Below are positions 50,261 to 59,093 of a DNA stretch of 64,000 nucleotides, piece by piece. Origin of the DNA: CAWDLX01 sp963753485. Its GTDB lineage: Bacteria; Actinomycetota; Actinomycetes; Mycobacteriales; Micromonosporaceae. How positions within the stretch are numbered: the stretch's first letter is position 1; each line of letters opens with the position of its first letter. The translations under genes and the position numbers were made by a program. A model generated the notes under the pieces. That model did not search any database, had not been told where the DNA came from, and worked only from the letters and a program-made list of their open reading frames with translations. The DNA is taken from the NCBI GenBank assembly GCA_963753485.1, contig CAVWCL010000003.1, positions 744,001-808,000 on the forward strand, in the 5' to 3' direction.

Positions 50261-51583
50261 TCAGCGCCGGCCCAGGTCCGGCCAGCGCAGCCGGCGCAGC
50301 GCCAGCGCGCTGACGTCGCCGGCGATCAGCGGCCAGGCGGCGGCCGAGACACTCAGGAGATCACCGGTGCCGTCGGCCAACCACAGCCGGCCATCGCAAT
50401 CCACCCGGAACACCACCGGCTCCGGGCCGAACCGCACGGGCAGGCCGTCCAGCGCCTCGCCGTCGACCTCCAGGCGCACCAGCCGGCCGGCGATCGAGCG
50501 GGCCCGCAGCCAGCCGTATCCCGATGACGGGATCTGGTCGGCCGGCACCGGGCGCTCGAACCCGAGATCTGAATATCCATTGTAGACTTGCCAGGGTTCG
50601 TAGAGCGGTGTGAACGCCTCGTAGAGCGGGTGGCGGCCACCGCCGTCCCACTCCAGCACGAAGTCGACGCTGGGCCGGTGCAGGCTGATCCGCTCGTACC
50701 CGCCGTCGAACTGGTCGGCGAAGGCTCGCTCCAGCCGGTCGCGCCGGTAGCGCAGCGCCTGCGGGTAGGCGAGCTGGCGGTGCAGCACGACCGGGTGTTC
50801 GGCGACGCTGGTCAGCCGGACCTTCGCCTCGCGGCCGGCCCGCTCGAGCAGGGCCCAGGCCAGGTCCGGGCGCGGATGCAGCGCGACGTCGATCCGGTTC
50901 GCCGCCATCTCGGCGGCCAGGTCACGGGCGACCGCCAGGTCGAGCGCATCGCCGGCGAGGGCCAGGCCGAGCGAAGCGAGCACCCGTACCTGTGGTGCCG
51001 GCCTGCCGGCCACCTCCAGCACCGCCACGTCGAGCGTGCCGCCGCCCATGTCGAAGACGAGCAGGCAACCGCTTGGCCGCTCGCCGTGGTGCAGGTACCG
51101 GTGAGCCAGCCAGGCGATGCCGGCGGCGACCGGCTCGTCGACCAAGGTGGCGTCGTCCACCGGCAGCCCGGCCGCCCCGGCCGCCCGCAGCAGCCGCTGG
51201 CGCTGGTGGCCGTCCCACAGGGCCGGGCACCCCAGGCGCACCTGCGACCGGCCGTCCAGTTCGGTGCCGGCGCGGCGGGCCCGAGCCACCGCCTCGGCGA
51301 GGACCGCGACGGTGACCGCGTCGGCGTCGACCTCGAAGCTGGCCTCGGGTCCGGCGATGGTGACCAGCTCGCGCCGCTCCGTGATGGCCCGCTTGATCGA
51401 GCGGATCTGGTGCGGGCCGGCGTCGTCGGCGTCCTCCCCGACGATCACCCCGGCCGCAACGAGCCGGGCCACCGACGGCAACCACACCGTGGTTCGACCC
51501 AGTGTCACCACCGACGCCTCGCCCCAGGCGACCCGGGTCGTCGTGGTCCCGAAGTCGATGCCGACGACGTCGGATCGCGGCAT
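50261..51583 (-). CDS. Hsp70-family (DnaK-like) actin-fold ATPase
   Basis: 440 residues. The ATPase fold has phosphate 1 GIDFGTTTTRVAW (8-20), a second phosphate loop VFDMGGGTLDVAV (about 176-188), and VDEPVAAG (about 148-155). The domain ends near 330. The last 110 residues (GYGWLRARSIAGRLVRLEVDG...) are not a normal substrate-binding lid; they are beta-rich and lack the usual EEVD or lid helices. It is probably a noncanonical Hsp70, common beside GrpE-like genes in actinobacteria. The GrpE-like gene lies 24 bp upstream on the same strand, so they likely form one functional pair. Confidence 0.88.
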   Translation of the reverse strand: MPRSDVVGIDFGTTTTRVAWGEASVVTLGRTTVWLPSVARLVAAGVIVGEDADDAGPHQIRSIKRAITERRELVTIAGPEASFEVDADAVTVAVLAEAVARARRAGTELDGRSQVRLGCPALWDGHQRQRLLRAAGAAGLPVDDATLVDEPVAAGIAWLAHRYLHHGERPSGCLLVFDMGGGTLDVAVLEVAGRPAPQVRVLASLGLALAGDALDLAVARDLAAEMAANRIDVALHPRPDLAWALLERAGREAKVRLTSVAEHPVVLHRQLAYPQALRYRRDRLERAFADQFDGGYERISLHRPSVDFVLEWDGGGRHPLYEAFTPLYEPWQVYNGYSDLGFERPVPADQIPSSGYGWLRARSIAGRLVRLEVDGEALDGLPVRFGPEPVVFRVDCDGRLWLADGTGDLLSVSAAAWPLIAGDVSALALRRLRWPDLGRR

Positions 51584-51607
51584 CGTCCTACTCCTCCCGG
51601 GCGCCGG

Positions 51608-52339
51608 TCAGCCCAGCGCGACCTGCGCCTTCTCCAGGAGTACATCCTCTTCACCGCGCCGCCAGCCATAGCCCGGGCGGACCACGATCACCGCCGACCC
51701 GGCCGGCGGCGGGGCGCCGATCGGCGCATGGCGGGCCGAGTCGTAGGCGATCCGCTCCCCCGCCCGGCCGATGGGCTCGAGCTCGAACGCCTTGACCAGC
51801 GCCCGGATCCGCTCGACCAGCACATCCGGGTCGGCCCCGGCCGCCGCGAGCTCCTCGACCTCCATCGCCAGCTCGGCCAGGGCGCGCACCGCGTCGGTCT
51901 GGATCTGCCGCTCGTGGTGGGCGCGGGAGAGCCGGGAGCTCTGGTAGGACCGGCGGGCCTGGGCCTCGAGGTCGTCGCGGTCGCGCAGCGCGCCCCGCAG
52001 CTGTTCGGCCAGCTCGGCCTTGAGCGCGGCCGGCACCCGCCCTCGCAGCAGCCGCTCGAGCGCCTGGGCCGGGGTCGGGCCGGGCACCGGGCCGGGCATC
52101 GGCGTCGCGCTCCACCAGTAGCAGCCGCGCGCCCGGTCGAAGGCCACGTTGGCGTGGCGCCGCACGCCCGGCTGGGCGCGCCGCCAGGCCGCCTCGACCG
52201 CCTCGGTGGCCACCCCCGACTCGGCCAGCCGCCGCTTCAGCGCCCGAGCGTCCATCGGCTCGCCGGCCGCGCGCAGCAGGTCGACGAAGACGGCGGCGGG
52301 CACGGCGCGCAGGCGGAAACTGACCTCGGGGTGATCCAC
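51608..52339 (-). CDS. GrpE-like co-factor of the neighbouring Hsp70-like protein
   Basis: 243 residues. The N-terminal part (about 1-95) is unrelated to GrpE. A helical stretch (about 110-175, RGALRDRDDLEAQARRSYQSSRLS then ALAELAMEVEELAAA) is a likely coiled coil. The C-terminal 55 residues (FELEPIGRAGERIAYDSARHAPI, VVRPGYGWRRGEEDVLLEKAQVAL) resemble the GrpE beta domain. It may be a nucleotide exchange factor for the Hsp70-like protein encoded 24 bp downstream. The identification is by similarity to the GrpE end motif, so it is less sure than the operon link. Confidence 0.65.
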   Translation of the reverse strand: MDHPEVSFRLRAVPAAVFVDLLRAAGEPMDARALKRRLAESGVATEAVEAAWRRAQPGVRRHANVAFDRARGCYWWSATPMPGPVPGPTPAQALERLLRGRVPAALKAELAEQLRGALRDRDDLEAQARRSYQSSRLSRAHHERQIQTDAVRALAELAMEVEELAAAGADPDVLVERIRALVKAFELEPIGRAGERIAYDSARHAPIGAPPPAGSAVIVVRPGYGWRRGEEDVLLEKAQVALG

Positions 52340-52375
52340 CCCACGACTCTAGTCGGCCCGACGGCCCCGGCCACA

Positions 52376-53284
52376 TCAGCCGCGCCAGTAGTCCGACACA
52401 CCGTAAAAGGCGAGGTTGTAGCTGAGCTGCCGATCGACATGGGCCGCCAACCGCGGTACGACCGTCGCAAGTGGAGCGAGCAGGGCCCGCGCGGTCGCGG
52501 TCAACTCCACGATCCGCTGGCCCGCTTCGGCCCGGCTCAGCCCGAGCATCAGCACGTTGAGGTCGCCGGTCTCGGCGTCCCGCTCGTAGGTGGCCAGATC
52601 GTTGACCAGCCGCAGCGCCCGCTGCGCCGTGCGGACCGCGGCGAAGAGCCCGTCCACCGCGATCGGCTCCCCGGGCCCGTGCACACCGACCAGATGGCTG
52701 GCGAAGACGAAGGCCATGGCGAGGTTGTCGGCGTTGTCCAGGTAGGCCGCCACGCTCGGGCGCCCGGCCGGCCCGCCGGCCAGCCACGCCCGCTCGCGGG
52801 CCATGCCGGTGAGCATCCGACCCAGCTCCCGCAGCCACACCCGGCCCAGCGCCGGGAAGCCGGGGGTGGCCGCGAGCTCCTCGCGGATCTCCACCAGGAA
52901 GGCGGCGAGCTCGTCGCCCGGCGCCGCGCGTCCGCTGCCGGCCGCCTCGAGGCAGCCGGTCACGATCTCCCCGACCTGCGCCACCGAGGCTCCCGCGGCG
53001 TCCACCAGCCGGTCGAGCCCGAATGTCCACAACGCGGCCCGACCGCCGGGACGCAGCTGCGCCGCGCTGAGCCAGGGCGAGGAGAACGTCGTCGCCAGCG
53101 CCACCGAGCTGAACAGGGCACAGTCGTAGAGCTCGCTCGGGTAGAGGCCGGGATAACGGCCGGCACAGCGGTGCAGGTCCCGCTGAACCTGCCCCGAGAC
53201 CGCACAAATCCACCCAACATCGCGCGCTGACGGAAGACTGCCGAGCTCAGTGGTCGCCACGTGTGGTAATTCTGCTGTCGACAC
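52376..53284 (-). CDS. Class I terpene synthase-like protein
   Basis: 302 residues from a GTG start, all helical. The metal-binding motifs are an aspartate-rich LDRLVD (D91/D95 in place of DDxxD) and NDLATYERD (228-236, matching the NDxx(S/T)xx(x)(D/E) triad). The C-terminus ends in a conserved-looking YGVSDYWRG. Class I enzymes ionise a prenyl or cyclised prenyl diphosphate. Divergent from it, 27 bp away, is a class II diterpene-type cyclase, so the pair may make a cyclised diterpene or sesquiterpene. It carries a TTA codon at position 6, a possible bldA control point if the GTG start is right. No prenyl synthase lies in the window. Confidence 0.68.
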   Translation of the reverse strand: MSTAELPHVATTELGSLPSARDVGWICAVSGQVQRDLHRCAGRYPGLYPSELYDCALFSSVALATTFSSPWLSAAQLRPGGRAALWTFGLDRLVDAAGASVAQVGEIVTGCLEAAGSGRAAPGDELAAFLVEIREELAATPGFPALGRVWLRELGRMLTGMARERAWLAGGPAGRPSVAAYLDNADNLAMAFVFASHLVGVHGPGEPIAVDGLFAAVRTAQRALRLVNDLATYERDAETGDLNVLMLGLSRAEAGQRIVELTATARALLAPLATVVPRLAAHVDRQLSYNLAFYGVSDYWRG

Positions 53285-53311
53285 TACGTATCGATCAAAG
53301 TGGGTGGATGG

Positions 53312-54994
53312 ATGCGATCACTGCACGAAGCCTTGGCCACGGGCCCGGCCGGCATCGAGCGGGTGCCGCTCGCCGCCGCCGCGGGCGAGCTGCTGGCCAG
53401 CCTCGAAGCGCAGCCGTGGGGACAGGTGTCGCCGTCGGTCTACGAGACCGCGCGGCTAGTGGCGCTCGCGCCCTGGCTGGCCGGGCACGCCGCCCGGCAG
53501 CGCTTCCTCGCCCGTACCCAGCGCCCCGACGGTCGGTGGGGCCAGAATGGTCGATCGGGCACCGGCGCCGGCTATGACCTGGTGCCGACGCTCAGTGCCA
53601 CCGAGGCGGCGATGAGCGTGGCCGAGCGGACCGGAGCCACCGACGCCACCCTGATGGCCGAGCGCGGCCTGGACGCGCTGCACCGCCTGCTCGCCAGCTC
53701 GCCGGCGCCGGCGCTGCCGGACACCCCGGCCATCGAGATCATCGTGCCGGCGTTGGTCGGCGCCATCAACGCCCGGTTGGCGCGGGACGCGGCCCCAGCC
53801 GGCGCCGGCCGCTGGCGCGGGCTGGCCCAGCTGTCCCATCCGCCGGGCAGCGACCCTGACCTGCTGGCCACCATCCGGGCCGCGTTGCGCAGCGGCGCGG
53901 CGCTGCCGGCCAAGCTGTTGCACTCCCTGGAGGTCGCGGCCCCGTTGCCGCGCGCCGCCCGTGCGCTCACGCCGCAGCCGGCCTGGACCGTGGGCGCCTC
54001 GCCGGCCGCCACCGCGGCCTGGTTGGGCCACCGGCCGGGCCGGCATCCCAAGGCGGTGAATTACCTCGCGCGGGTGGCCGATCGGCACGGCGGCGCGGTG
54101 CCCAGCGTCATCCCGATCACCGCGTTCGAGTGCGCGTGGGTGCTGACCACCCTCGCCGACGCCGGGATCGCGCTGCCCCACCAGCCCCGGGTACGGCTGA
54201 TCGCGCAGCTCGCCGCCGGCCTCGGCCCGCAGGGCACCGCGGGCGGGGCCGGGCTGCCGCCCGACGGGGACACCACCTCGGTGACCTTGCTCGCGATCGA
54301 ACAGGTCGGCGGCGAGCCCGAGCTGGACCTGCTCCTCGGCTACCAGAGCGATACCCATTTCCTCACCTGGGCCCTGGAACGGACGCCGTCGGTCAGCACG
54401 AACGCGCACGTGCTCGACGCGCTCGGCACCCGCCTGCGGCGCCGGCCGGAGCAACACACCCGCTACGGCGCCGCCCGGGACCGGGTGGTCGGCTGGCTGT
54501 GCGACCAGCAGGCCGTCGACGGCTCGTGGCGCGACAAGTGGCACGCGTCGCAGTTCTATGCCACCGGCGGCTGTCTGCTCGCGCTGGCCCGCTTCGGCGG
54601 GCACACGCCCGGCGCACCGGCGGCGGTCACTCGGGCCGTCGGTTGGCTACTGGCGAGCCAGCGCTGCGACGGCGGCTGGGGTCGATGGGACTCGACCCGG
54701 GAGGAGACCGCGTATGCGGTGCGGGCCCTGGTCGGCGTCCCCGCGGGCATCGCCACCGCGAACGTGGCCCCGGCGCTGGCCCGCGGCCACGCCTACCTGC
54801 GTCGAAGTATCGCCGCCGGTGACGACCCTCCACTCTGGCATGACAAGGATCTGTACGTGCCGCTCGCGGTGGTCCGGGCCTGCGTGCTCGGTGCCCTCGC
54901 CGCCCGACAGCCGGGCCGGCCGGCCCAGGTGCCCCGCCCGCGACGGGGCTCCACAGTGGAGGACGATGATCGACACACCTCACTGCATGGATGA
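53312..54994 (+). CDS. Class II diterpene cyclase-like protein (copalyl-diphosphate-synthase type)
   Basis: About 560 residues from ATG 53312; a GTG four codons upstream is possible. Alpha-toroid cyclase repeats are visible as QW-type motifs: TQRPDGRWGQ near residue 75, QQAVDGSWRDKW near 410 and SQRCDGGWGRW near 450. The active-site motif is LPPDGDTTS (about 315-323), a DxDT variant of DxDD. The middle aspartate, the proton donor, is kept. It would protonate geranylgeranyl or farnesyl diphosphate to start ring closure. It is divergent from the class I-like gene, so a two-step terpene pathway is likely. The C-terminus is a low-complexity tail. Confidence 0.82.
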   Translation: MRSLHEALATGPAGIERVPLAAAAGELLASLEAQPWGQVSPSVYETARLVALAPWLAGHAARQRFLARTQRPDGRWGQNGRSGTGAGYDLVPTLSATEAAMSVAERTGATDATLMAERGLDALHRLLASSPAPALPDTPAIEIIVPALVGAINARLARDAAPAGAGRWRGLAQLSHPPGSDPDLLATIRAALRSGAALPAKLLHSLEVAAPLPRAARALTPQPAWTVGASPAATAAWLGHRPGRHPKAVNYLARVADRHGGAVPSVIPITAFECAWVLTTLADAGIALPHQPRVRLIAQLAAGLGPQGTAGGAGLPPDGDTTSVTLLAIEQVGGEPELDLLLGYQSDTHFLTWALERTPSVSTNAHVLDALGTRLRRRPEQHTRYGAARDRVVGWLCDQQAVDGSWRDKWHASQFYATGGCLLALARFGGHTPGAPAAVTRAVGWLLASQRCDGGWGRWDSTREETAYAVRALVGVPAGIATANVAPALARGHAYLRRSIAAGDDPPLWHDKDLYVPLAVVRACVLGALAARQPGRPAQVPRPRRGSTVEDDDRHTSLHG

Positions 54995-55179
54995 CGGACA
55001 TGACGTGCGGTGGCGCCGTGGCCCACCTTGCGACCATCAATGCAACCTTGCTACGTTGCGCGAGTGTCTGGTGGCGCAGCGCAGTCTGCCCACTCGACCA
55101 GCGATTCGTGCGGTTCGCAACCCCACGCTCGCCTCGGTAGCGTGCTAGCAGTCGTGTTCGTACGTCAGGAACGGGCGTG

Positions 55180-57627
55180 ATGACTTCCCGGAGTACCCGT
55201 GTGCGATCAAAGATCGCCGCATTGCTCGTCTCGCTGGTCGCCCTGTGGGCCTTCGCCGCGTACGTGACGGTTCAGGCGGGGCTGAGCCTGCTCTTCATCA
55301 ATGCGCTCGATCAGGGTGTGGGTCGGCCCACCGACGCCCTCGTCACCGCGCTGCAGACCGAGCGACGACTCTCGGTGGTGTATCTCGGCGCCGGCCACGT
55401 CGGGCCGGGCCCGAGCCTGGCCGAGGCGCGCGCGGCGACCGACCGCGCCCGGGCGGACCTGGTCCGCTCGGCCCGCTCGACCTCCGTGCGCTGGGCCGAG
55501 ACGGACCAGTTCGCGGCCCGGGTGGACCAGCTCTTCGGCCGGCTGGGCGAGCTAGCGGCCACCCGGGACGCGGTGGACCGCGGCGGCGACCTGCTGCGCG
55601 GGCAGACCGCGGCCGGGTACACGCGGATGATCGACTCCGCCTTCCGGGTCTACGACGAGCTGGGCCAGTACGCGATCCAGATTTCCGGTGAGGGGCGTAC
55701 CGTCGTGGCCCTGTCCCGCTCGCGCGAGCTGCTCGCCCAGGAGGACACCATGCTCTCCGGGGTACTCGCGGCCGGCACCTTCGGCCCCGACGAGCCGGCC
55801 GAGTTCACCCGCCTGGTCGGGGCCCAGCGCGCCTTCTACGCCGAGGAGGTGGCCCGGCTCTCCGACAGCGACCGGGCCGGCTACGACCAGATCGTCAACG
55901 GGGCGGCGTTCGCCCGCTTCTCCAGCCTCGAGGCGAGCGCGATGGCGCAGGGTCGCGCCGGCGCGCCGCCACCGTTCACCGCCAGCAGCTGGCGGGCCGC
56001 GCTCGACCCGGTCCTCGGCCAGCTGCGCCAGTTCGAGCTGGACCAAGCCGACCGCATCCTGCAGCGAGCCAAGCCGGCCGCGGCCGGAATCATCGTCCGC
56101 CTGGTCCTCGCCGGCGGCCTGGGCCTGCTCGCCGTCGTCGCCTCGATCGTTATCTCGATCACCACGGCCCGCACGCTGGTCCGCCAGTTGGGACGGCTGC
56201 GCACCGCGGCCGAAGACCTCGCCTCGGCCCGGCTGCCGGCGGTGGTGGACCGGTTGCAACACGGGGAGAAGGTCGACGTGGCCGCGGAGGCTCCCCCGCT
56301 GGACTTCGGCCGCGACGAGATCGGCCAGGTCGGGCGGGCGTTCAACGAGGTGCAGGAGACCGCGGTCCGGGTCGCGGTCGAGCAGGCCGAGCTGCGCCGC
56401 AGCGTGCGCGACGTCTTCCTCAGCCTGGCCCGGCGCAGCCAGGCCCTGCTGCATCGCCAGCTCGGCCTGCTCGACGCGATGGAGCGGCGCTCCAGTGACG
56501 CCGAGGAGCTGGCCGAGCTGTTCCGGGTCGACCATCTGGCCACCCGGATGCGCCGCAACGCGGAGAACCTCATCGTGCTCTCCGGGGCGACCGCCGGTCG
56601 GGCCTGGCGCAAGCCGGTGCCGATGGTCGACGTGATCCGCGGTGCGCTCGCCGAGGTCGAGGACTACACCCGGGTGACCGTGCTGCCGACCGGCTCGGCG
56701 TCGCTGATCGGTCGCGCCGTCGGCGACGTGATCCACCTGCTGGCGGAGCTGATCGAGAACGCGGTGTCGTTCTCGCCGCCGCAGACGGTCGTGCGGGTCG
56801 GCGGTTCCGTGGTGGGCAACGGGTTCGCGGTGGAGATCGAGGACCGCGGGCTCGGGATGACGGAGGCGGAGCGCGAGGCGGCGAACGAACAGCTGCGCAA
56901 CCCGCCCGAGTTCAAGCTCTCCGGCACCGCCCGGCTCGGTCTCTACGTGGTCGGGAAGCTGGCCCAACGCCACGGCATCCGGGTCCAGCTCACCGAGTCG
57001 CCCTACGGCGGCACCACCGCGATCGTTCTCCTGCCGGCCACGCTGATGGCGGAGGAGACGACCGACGAGATCCTGCCGCTGAGCGTGGGCGCCCGGACCG
57101 ACGAGGAGATCGCCACCCGGGCCGGCCAGCTCACCGCGATCGGGGTCGCCCGACCACGGCACGCCGCCGGCGTCATCAGCGGCCGCGCGCCGCTGCCGGA
57201 CCCCCCTGGTACGGCGATCGCGACTGCGCCGTACCAGCCGCCACCACCCAACGGCGGCACCGCGCCCGCCGACCCGCCGCCGCTGACCCCGGCCGGGCTG
57301 CCGTGGCGGCGGCGCACGAGCGACCCCGGATCCCAGCCGAGCGCGATGGCCGCGCCCACACCACCCACCGGGGTGGCCACGGTCGGCGAGGCGCCGGAGC
57401 CTGGCCCGCTCACCGGCGGCAGCGCCCCGAGCGCCGGCCCGCTCACCGGCGCCGGCCCGCTCACCGGCGAGGAGGAAGTGAGGCGCCCCGAGGACATGCG
57501 CGGCCAGCTCTCCTCGTACCGGTCCGGAACCTTGCGCGGGCGCGACGACGCCGCCCGCCTCTCCGACGACAACACTCCTGAGTGGACATCAGCACCGCAG
57601 CTGCCCGGCATCGGAGAGGACGAGTGA
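55180..57627 (+). CDS. cvnA: Conservon sensor histidine-kinase-like protein (CvnA type)
   Basis: About 815 residues from ATG 55180 (GTG three bases upstream is possible). Membrane segments at about 12-34 and 306-330 enclose a large external sensor (NIT-like). HAMP and a coiled region follow, then an ATPase with LLAELIENAVSFSPP, EDRGLGM and LGLYVVGKLAQRHGI. The dimerisation region has DVFLSLARRSQALLHRQL. The C-terminal 190 residues are proline/glycine-rich with PLTG repeats. In conservons this protein works with roadblock, DUF742 and GTPase proteins in membrane signalling. The next three genes supply those parts at 4-, 8- and overlapping distances. Confidence 0.95.
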   Translation: MTSRSTRVRSKIAALLVSLVALWAFAAYVTVQAGLSLLFINALDQGVGRPTDALVTALQTERRLSVVYLGAGHVGPGPSLAEARAATDRARADLVRSARSTSVRWAETDQFAARVDQLFGRLGELAATRDAVDRGGDLLRGQTAAGYTRMIDSAFRVYDELGQYAIQISGEGRTVVALSRSRELLAQEDTMLSGVLAAGTFGPDEPAEFTRLVGAQRAFYAEEVARLSDSDRAGYDQIVNGAAFARFSSLEASAMAQGRAGAPPPFTASSWRAALDPVLGQLRQFELDQADRILQRAKPAAAGIIVRLVLAGGLGLLAVVASIVISITTARTLVRQLGRLRTAAEDLASARLPAVVDRLQHGEKVDVAAEAPPLDFGRDEIGQVGRAFNEVQETAVRVAVEQAELRRSVRDVFLSLARRSQALLHRQLGLLDAMERRSSDAEELAELFRVDHLATRMRRNAENLIVLSGATAGRAWRKPVPMVDVIRGALAEVEDYTRVTVLPTGSASLIGRAVGDVIHLLAELIENAVSFSPPQTVVRVGGSVVGNGFAVEIEDRGLGMTEAEREAANEQLRNPPEFKLSGTARLGLYVVGKLAQRHGIRVQLTESPYGGTTAIVLLPATLMAEETTDEILPLSVGARTDEEIATRAGQLTAIGVARPRHAAGVISGRAPLPDPPGTAIATAPYQPPPPNGGTAPADPPPLTPAGLPWRRRTSDPGSQPSAMAAPTPPTGVATVGEAPEPGPLTGGSAPSAGPLTGAGPLTGEEEVRRPEDMRGQLSSYRSGTLRGRDDAARLSDDNTPEWTSAPQLPGIGEDE

Positions 57628-57631
57628 CACC

Positions 57632-58048
57632 GTGACCCAGCGGTTGGGTACCGCCGTCGACATCACCTGGCTCGTGAACGACCTGGTCGAGCGGGTGGCC
57701 CTGGTGGAGCACGCCGTGGTGCTCTCCCATGACGGGCTGCTGATCGCGAAGTCGGCCGGCCTTGACCGCGAGGACGCCGAGCACCTCTCCGCGGTCGCGG
57801 CCGGACTGCACGGACTCGCCCGCGGGGCCGGACGGCGCTTCGGTCGCGGCCGGGTGCGCCAGACCATCATCGAGATGGACGGCGGTTTTCTGTTCGTCGC
57901 CGCCGGTGGTAACGGCGCCTGCCTCGGCGTGCTCGGCGCCGACAACGCCGACGTCGGGCTCATCGCGTACGAGATGGAGATGCTCGTGGCCAGGGTGGGC
58001 CAGTACCTGTCGACCTCGGCCCGCTCGACCGCGACCGCCGAGGGTTAG
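57632..58048 (+). CDS. cvnB: Roadblock/LC7-domain protein of the conservon (CvnB type)
   Basis: 138 residues from a GTG start four bases after the kinase stop. It has a single roadblock/LC7 domain, with LAWLVNDLVERVALVEHAVVLSHDGLLIAKSAGLDR-like opening (TWLVNDLVERV, VVLSHDGLLIAKS) and GFLFVAAGGNGACLGVLG. These small proteins regulate small GTPases and bind partners on the membrane. It forms the second unit of the four-gene conservon. Confidence 0.95.
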   Translation: MTQRLGTAVDITWLVNDLVERVALVEHAVVLSHDGLLIAKSAGLDREDAEHLSAVAAGLHGLARGAGRRFGRGRVRQTIIEMDGGFLFVAAGGNGACLGVLGADNADVGLIAYEMEMLVARVGQYLSTSARSTATAEG

Positions 58049-58056
58049 GGGCCGGT

Positions 58057-58440
58057 ATGCGGGCACCCGACGCCGACGACGCGGTCTGGGTCGACGAGGA
58101 GGCCGGCCCGGTCGTGCGCCACTACGCGATGACCCACGGTCGCACCCGGCCGACGCGTGGTGACTTCGACCTCATCACGGTGGTGATGGCCACCCGCGCG
58201 GTGCCGGCCGCCGACGCCGGCACCCAGCCGGAACTCGCCTCGATCGTGGCCTTGTGCCAGAATCCGACCTCGGTCGCCGAGGTCGCTGCCCACCTGGACC
58301 TGCCGGTCGGAACGGTCCGGGTCCTGCTCGGTGATCTGCTCGACCGCGGCTTCATCCGGACCCGCGCCCCGGAGCCGGCCGCCCACCTGCCCAGCGAGCG
58401 CGTATTCAAGGCGGTACTCGATGGTCTCCGCGCACTCTGA
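58057..58440 (+). CDS. cvnC: DUF742 protein of the conservon (CvnC type)
   Basis: 127 residues with ATG at 58057. The DUF742 winged-helix-like sequence is clear: VVRHYAMTHGRTRPTRGDFDLITVV, LCQNPTSVAEVAAHLDLPVGTVRVLLGDLLDRGFI. Its 3' end overlaps the GTPase gene by 20 bp, so translation is coupled. It probably binds the GTPase or kinase; DNA binding is unproved. Confidence 0.95.
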   Translation: MRAPDADDAVWVDEEAGPVVRHYAMTHGRTRPTRGDFDLITVVMATRAVPAADAGTQPELASIVALCQNPTSVAEVAAHLDLPVGTVRVLLGDLLDRGFIRTRAPEPAAHLPSERVFKAVLDGLRAL

Positions 58441-59038
58441 ACCCCGCAACGGTGCCGGCACCCTGCCGGTCGCCCTGAAGATTCTCATCGCGGGCGGCTT
58501 CGGCGTCGGGAAGACCACACTGGTCGGCGCCGTGAGCGAGACCCAGCCGTTGCTCACCGAGGAGTACCTCACCGACGAGAGCATCGGCGTCGACGATGTC
58601 GCCGGCGTGGAGGCAAAGAACACCACCACGGTCGCCATGGACTTCGGCCGGATCACGCTGAGCCACGACCTGGTTCTCTACCTGTTCGGTACGCCCGGGC
58701 AGGACCGGTTCCTCTTCGTCTGGGATGAGCTCGCGCTGGGCGCGATCGGGGCGGTGGTGATGGCCGACACCCGGCGACTGGCCGACTGCTTCCCGTCGGT
58801 TGACTATTTCGAACGGCGCGGCACCCCGTTCGTGGTCGCGGTCAACTGCTTCGACGGGACCGCGTCGTTCACCCCGGCCGAGGTCCAGCAGGCGCTCAGC
58901 CTCGACCCCGAGGTCCCGGTCATCCTCTGCGATGCCCGGCGGCGCGAGTCGGCGAAGGAGGTGCTCATCGCCCTCGTCGAGCACGCGATGAAGAACGCCT
59001 GGGGCAAGCGCCAGGAGAGCGCCCCGCTCCCCCGCTGA
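58421..59038 (+). CDS. cvnD: Conservon small GTPase (CvnD type)
   Basis: 205 residues from ATG 58421 (MVSAHSEPRNGAG). P-loop GGFGVGKTTLVG is at about 24-35. A switch-like DFGRITL and LFGTPGQDRFLFVWDEL (DxxG-like) follow, and the specificity motif is VAVNCFDG. Ras-like, with the conservon family's NCFDG in place of NKxD. It would switch between GTP and GDP under roadblock control. It is followed 55 bp later by pobA on the same strand, outside the conservon. Confidence 0.95.
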   Translation: MVSAHSEPRNGAGTLPVALKILIAGGFGVGKTTLVGAVSETQPLLTEEYLTDESIGVDDVAGVEAKNTTTVAMDFGRITLSHDLVLYLFGTPGQDRFLFVWDELALGAIGAVVMADTRRLADCFPSVDYFERRGTPFVVAVNCFDGTASFTPAEVQQALSLDPEVPVILCDARRRESAKEVLIALVEHAMKNAWGKRQESAPLPR

Positions 59039-59093
59039 CCGCCTCCACCGCCGCTGACGACGCGGCCGGCCGCTTCGCCGCTACCCTGGCCGG

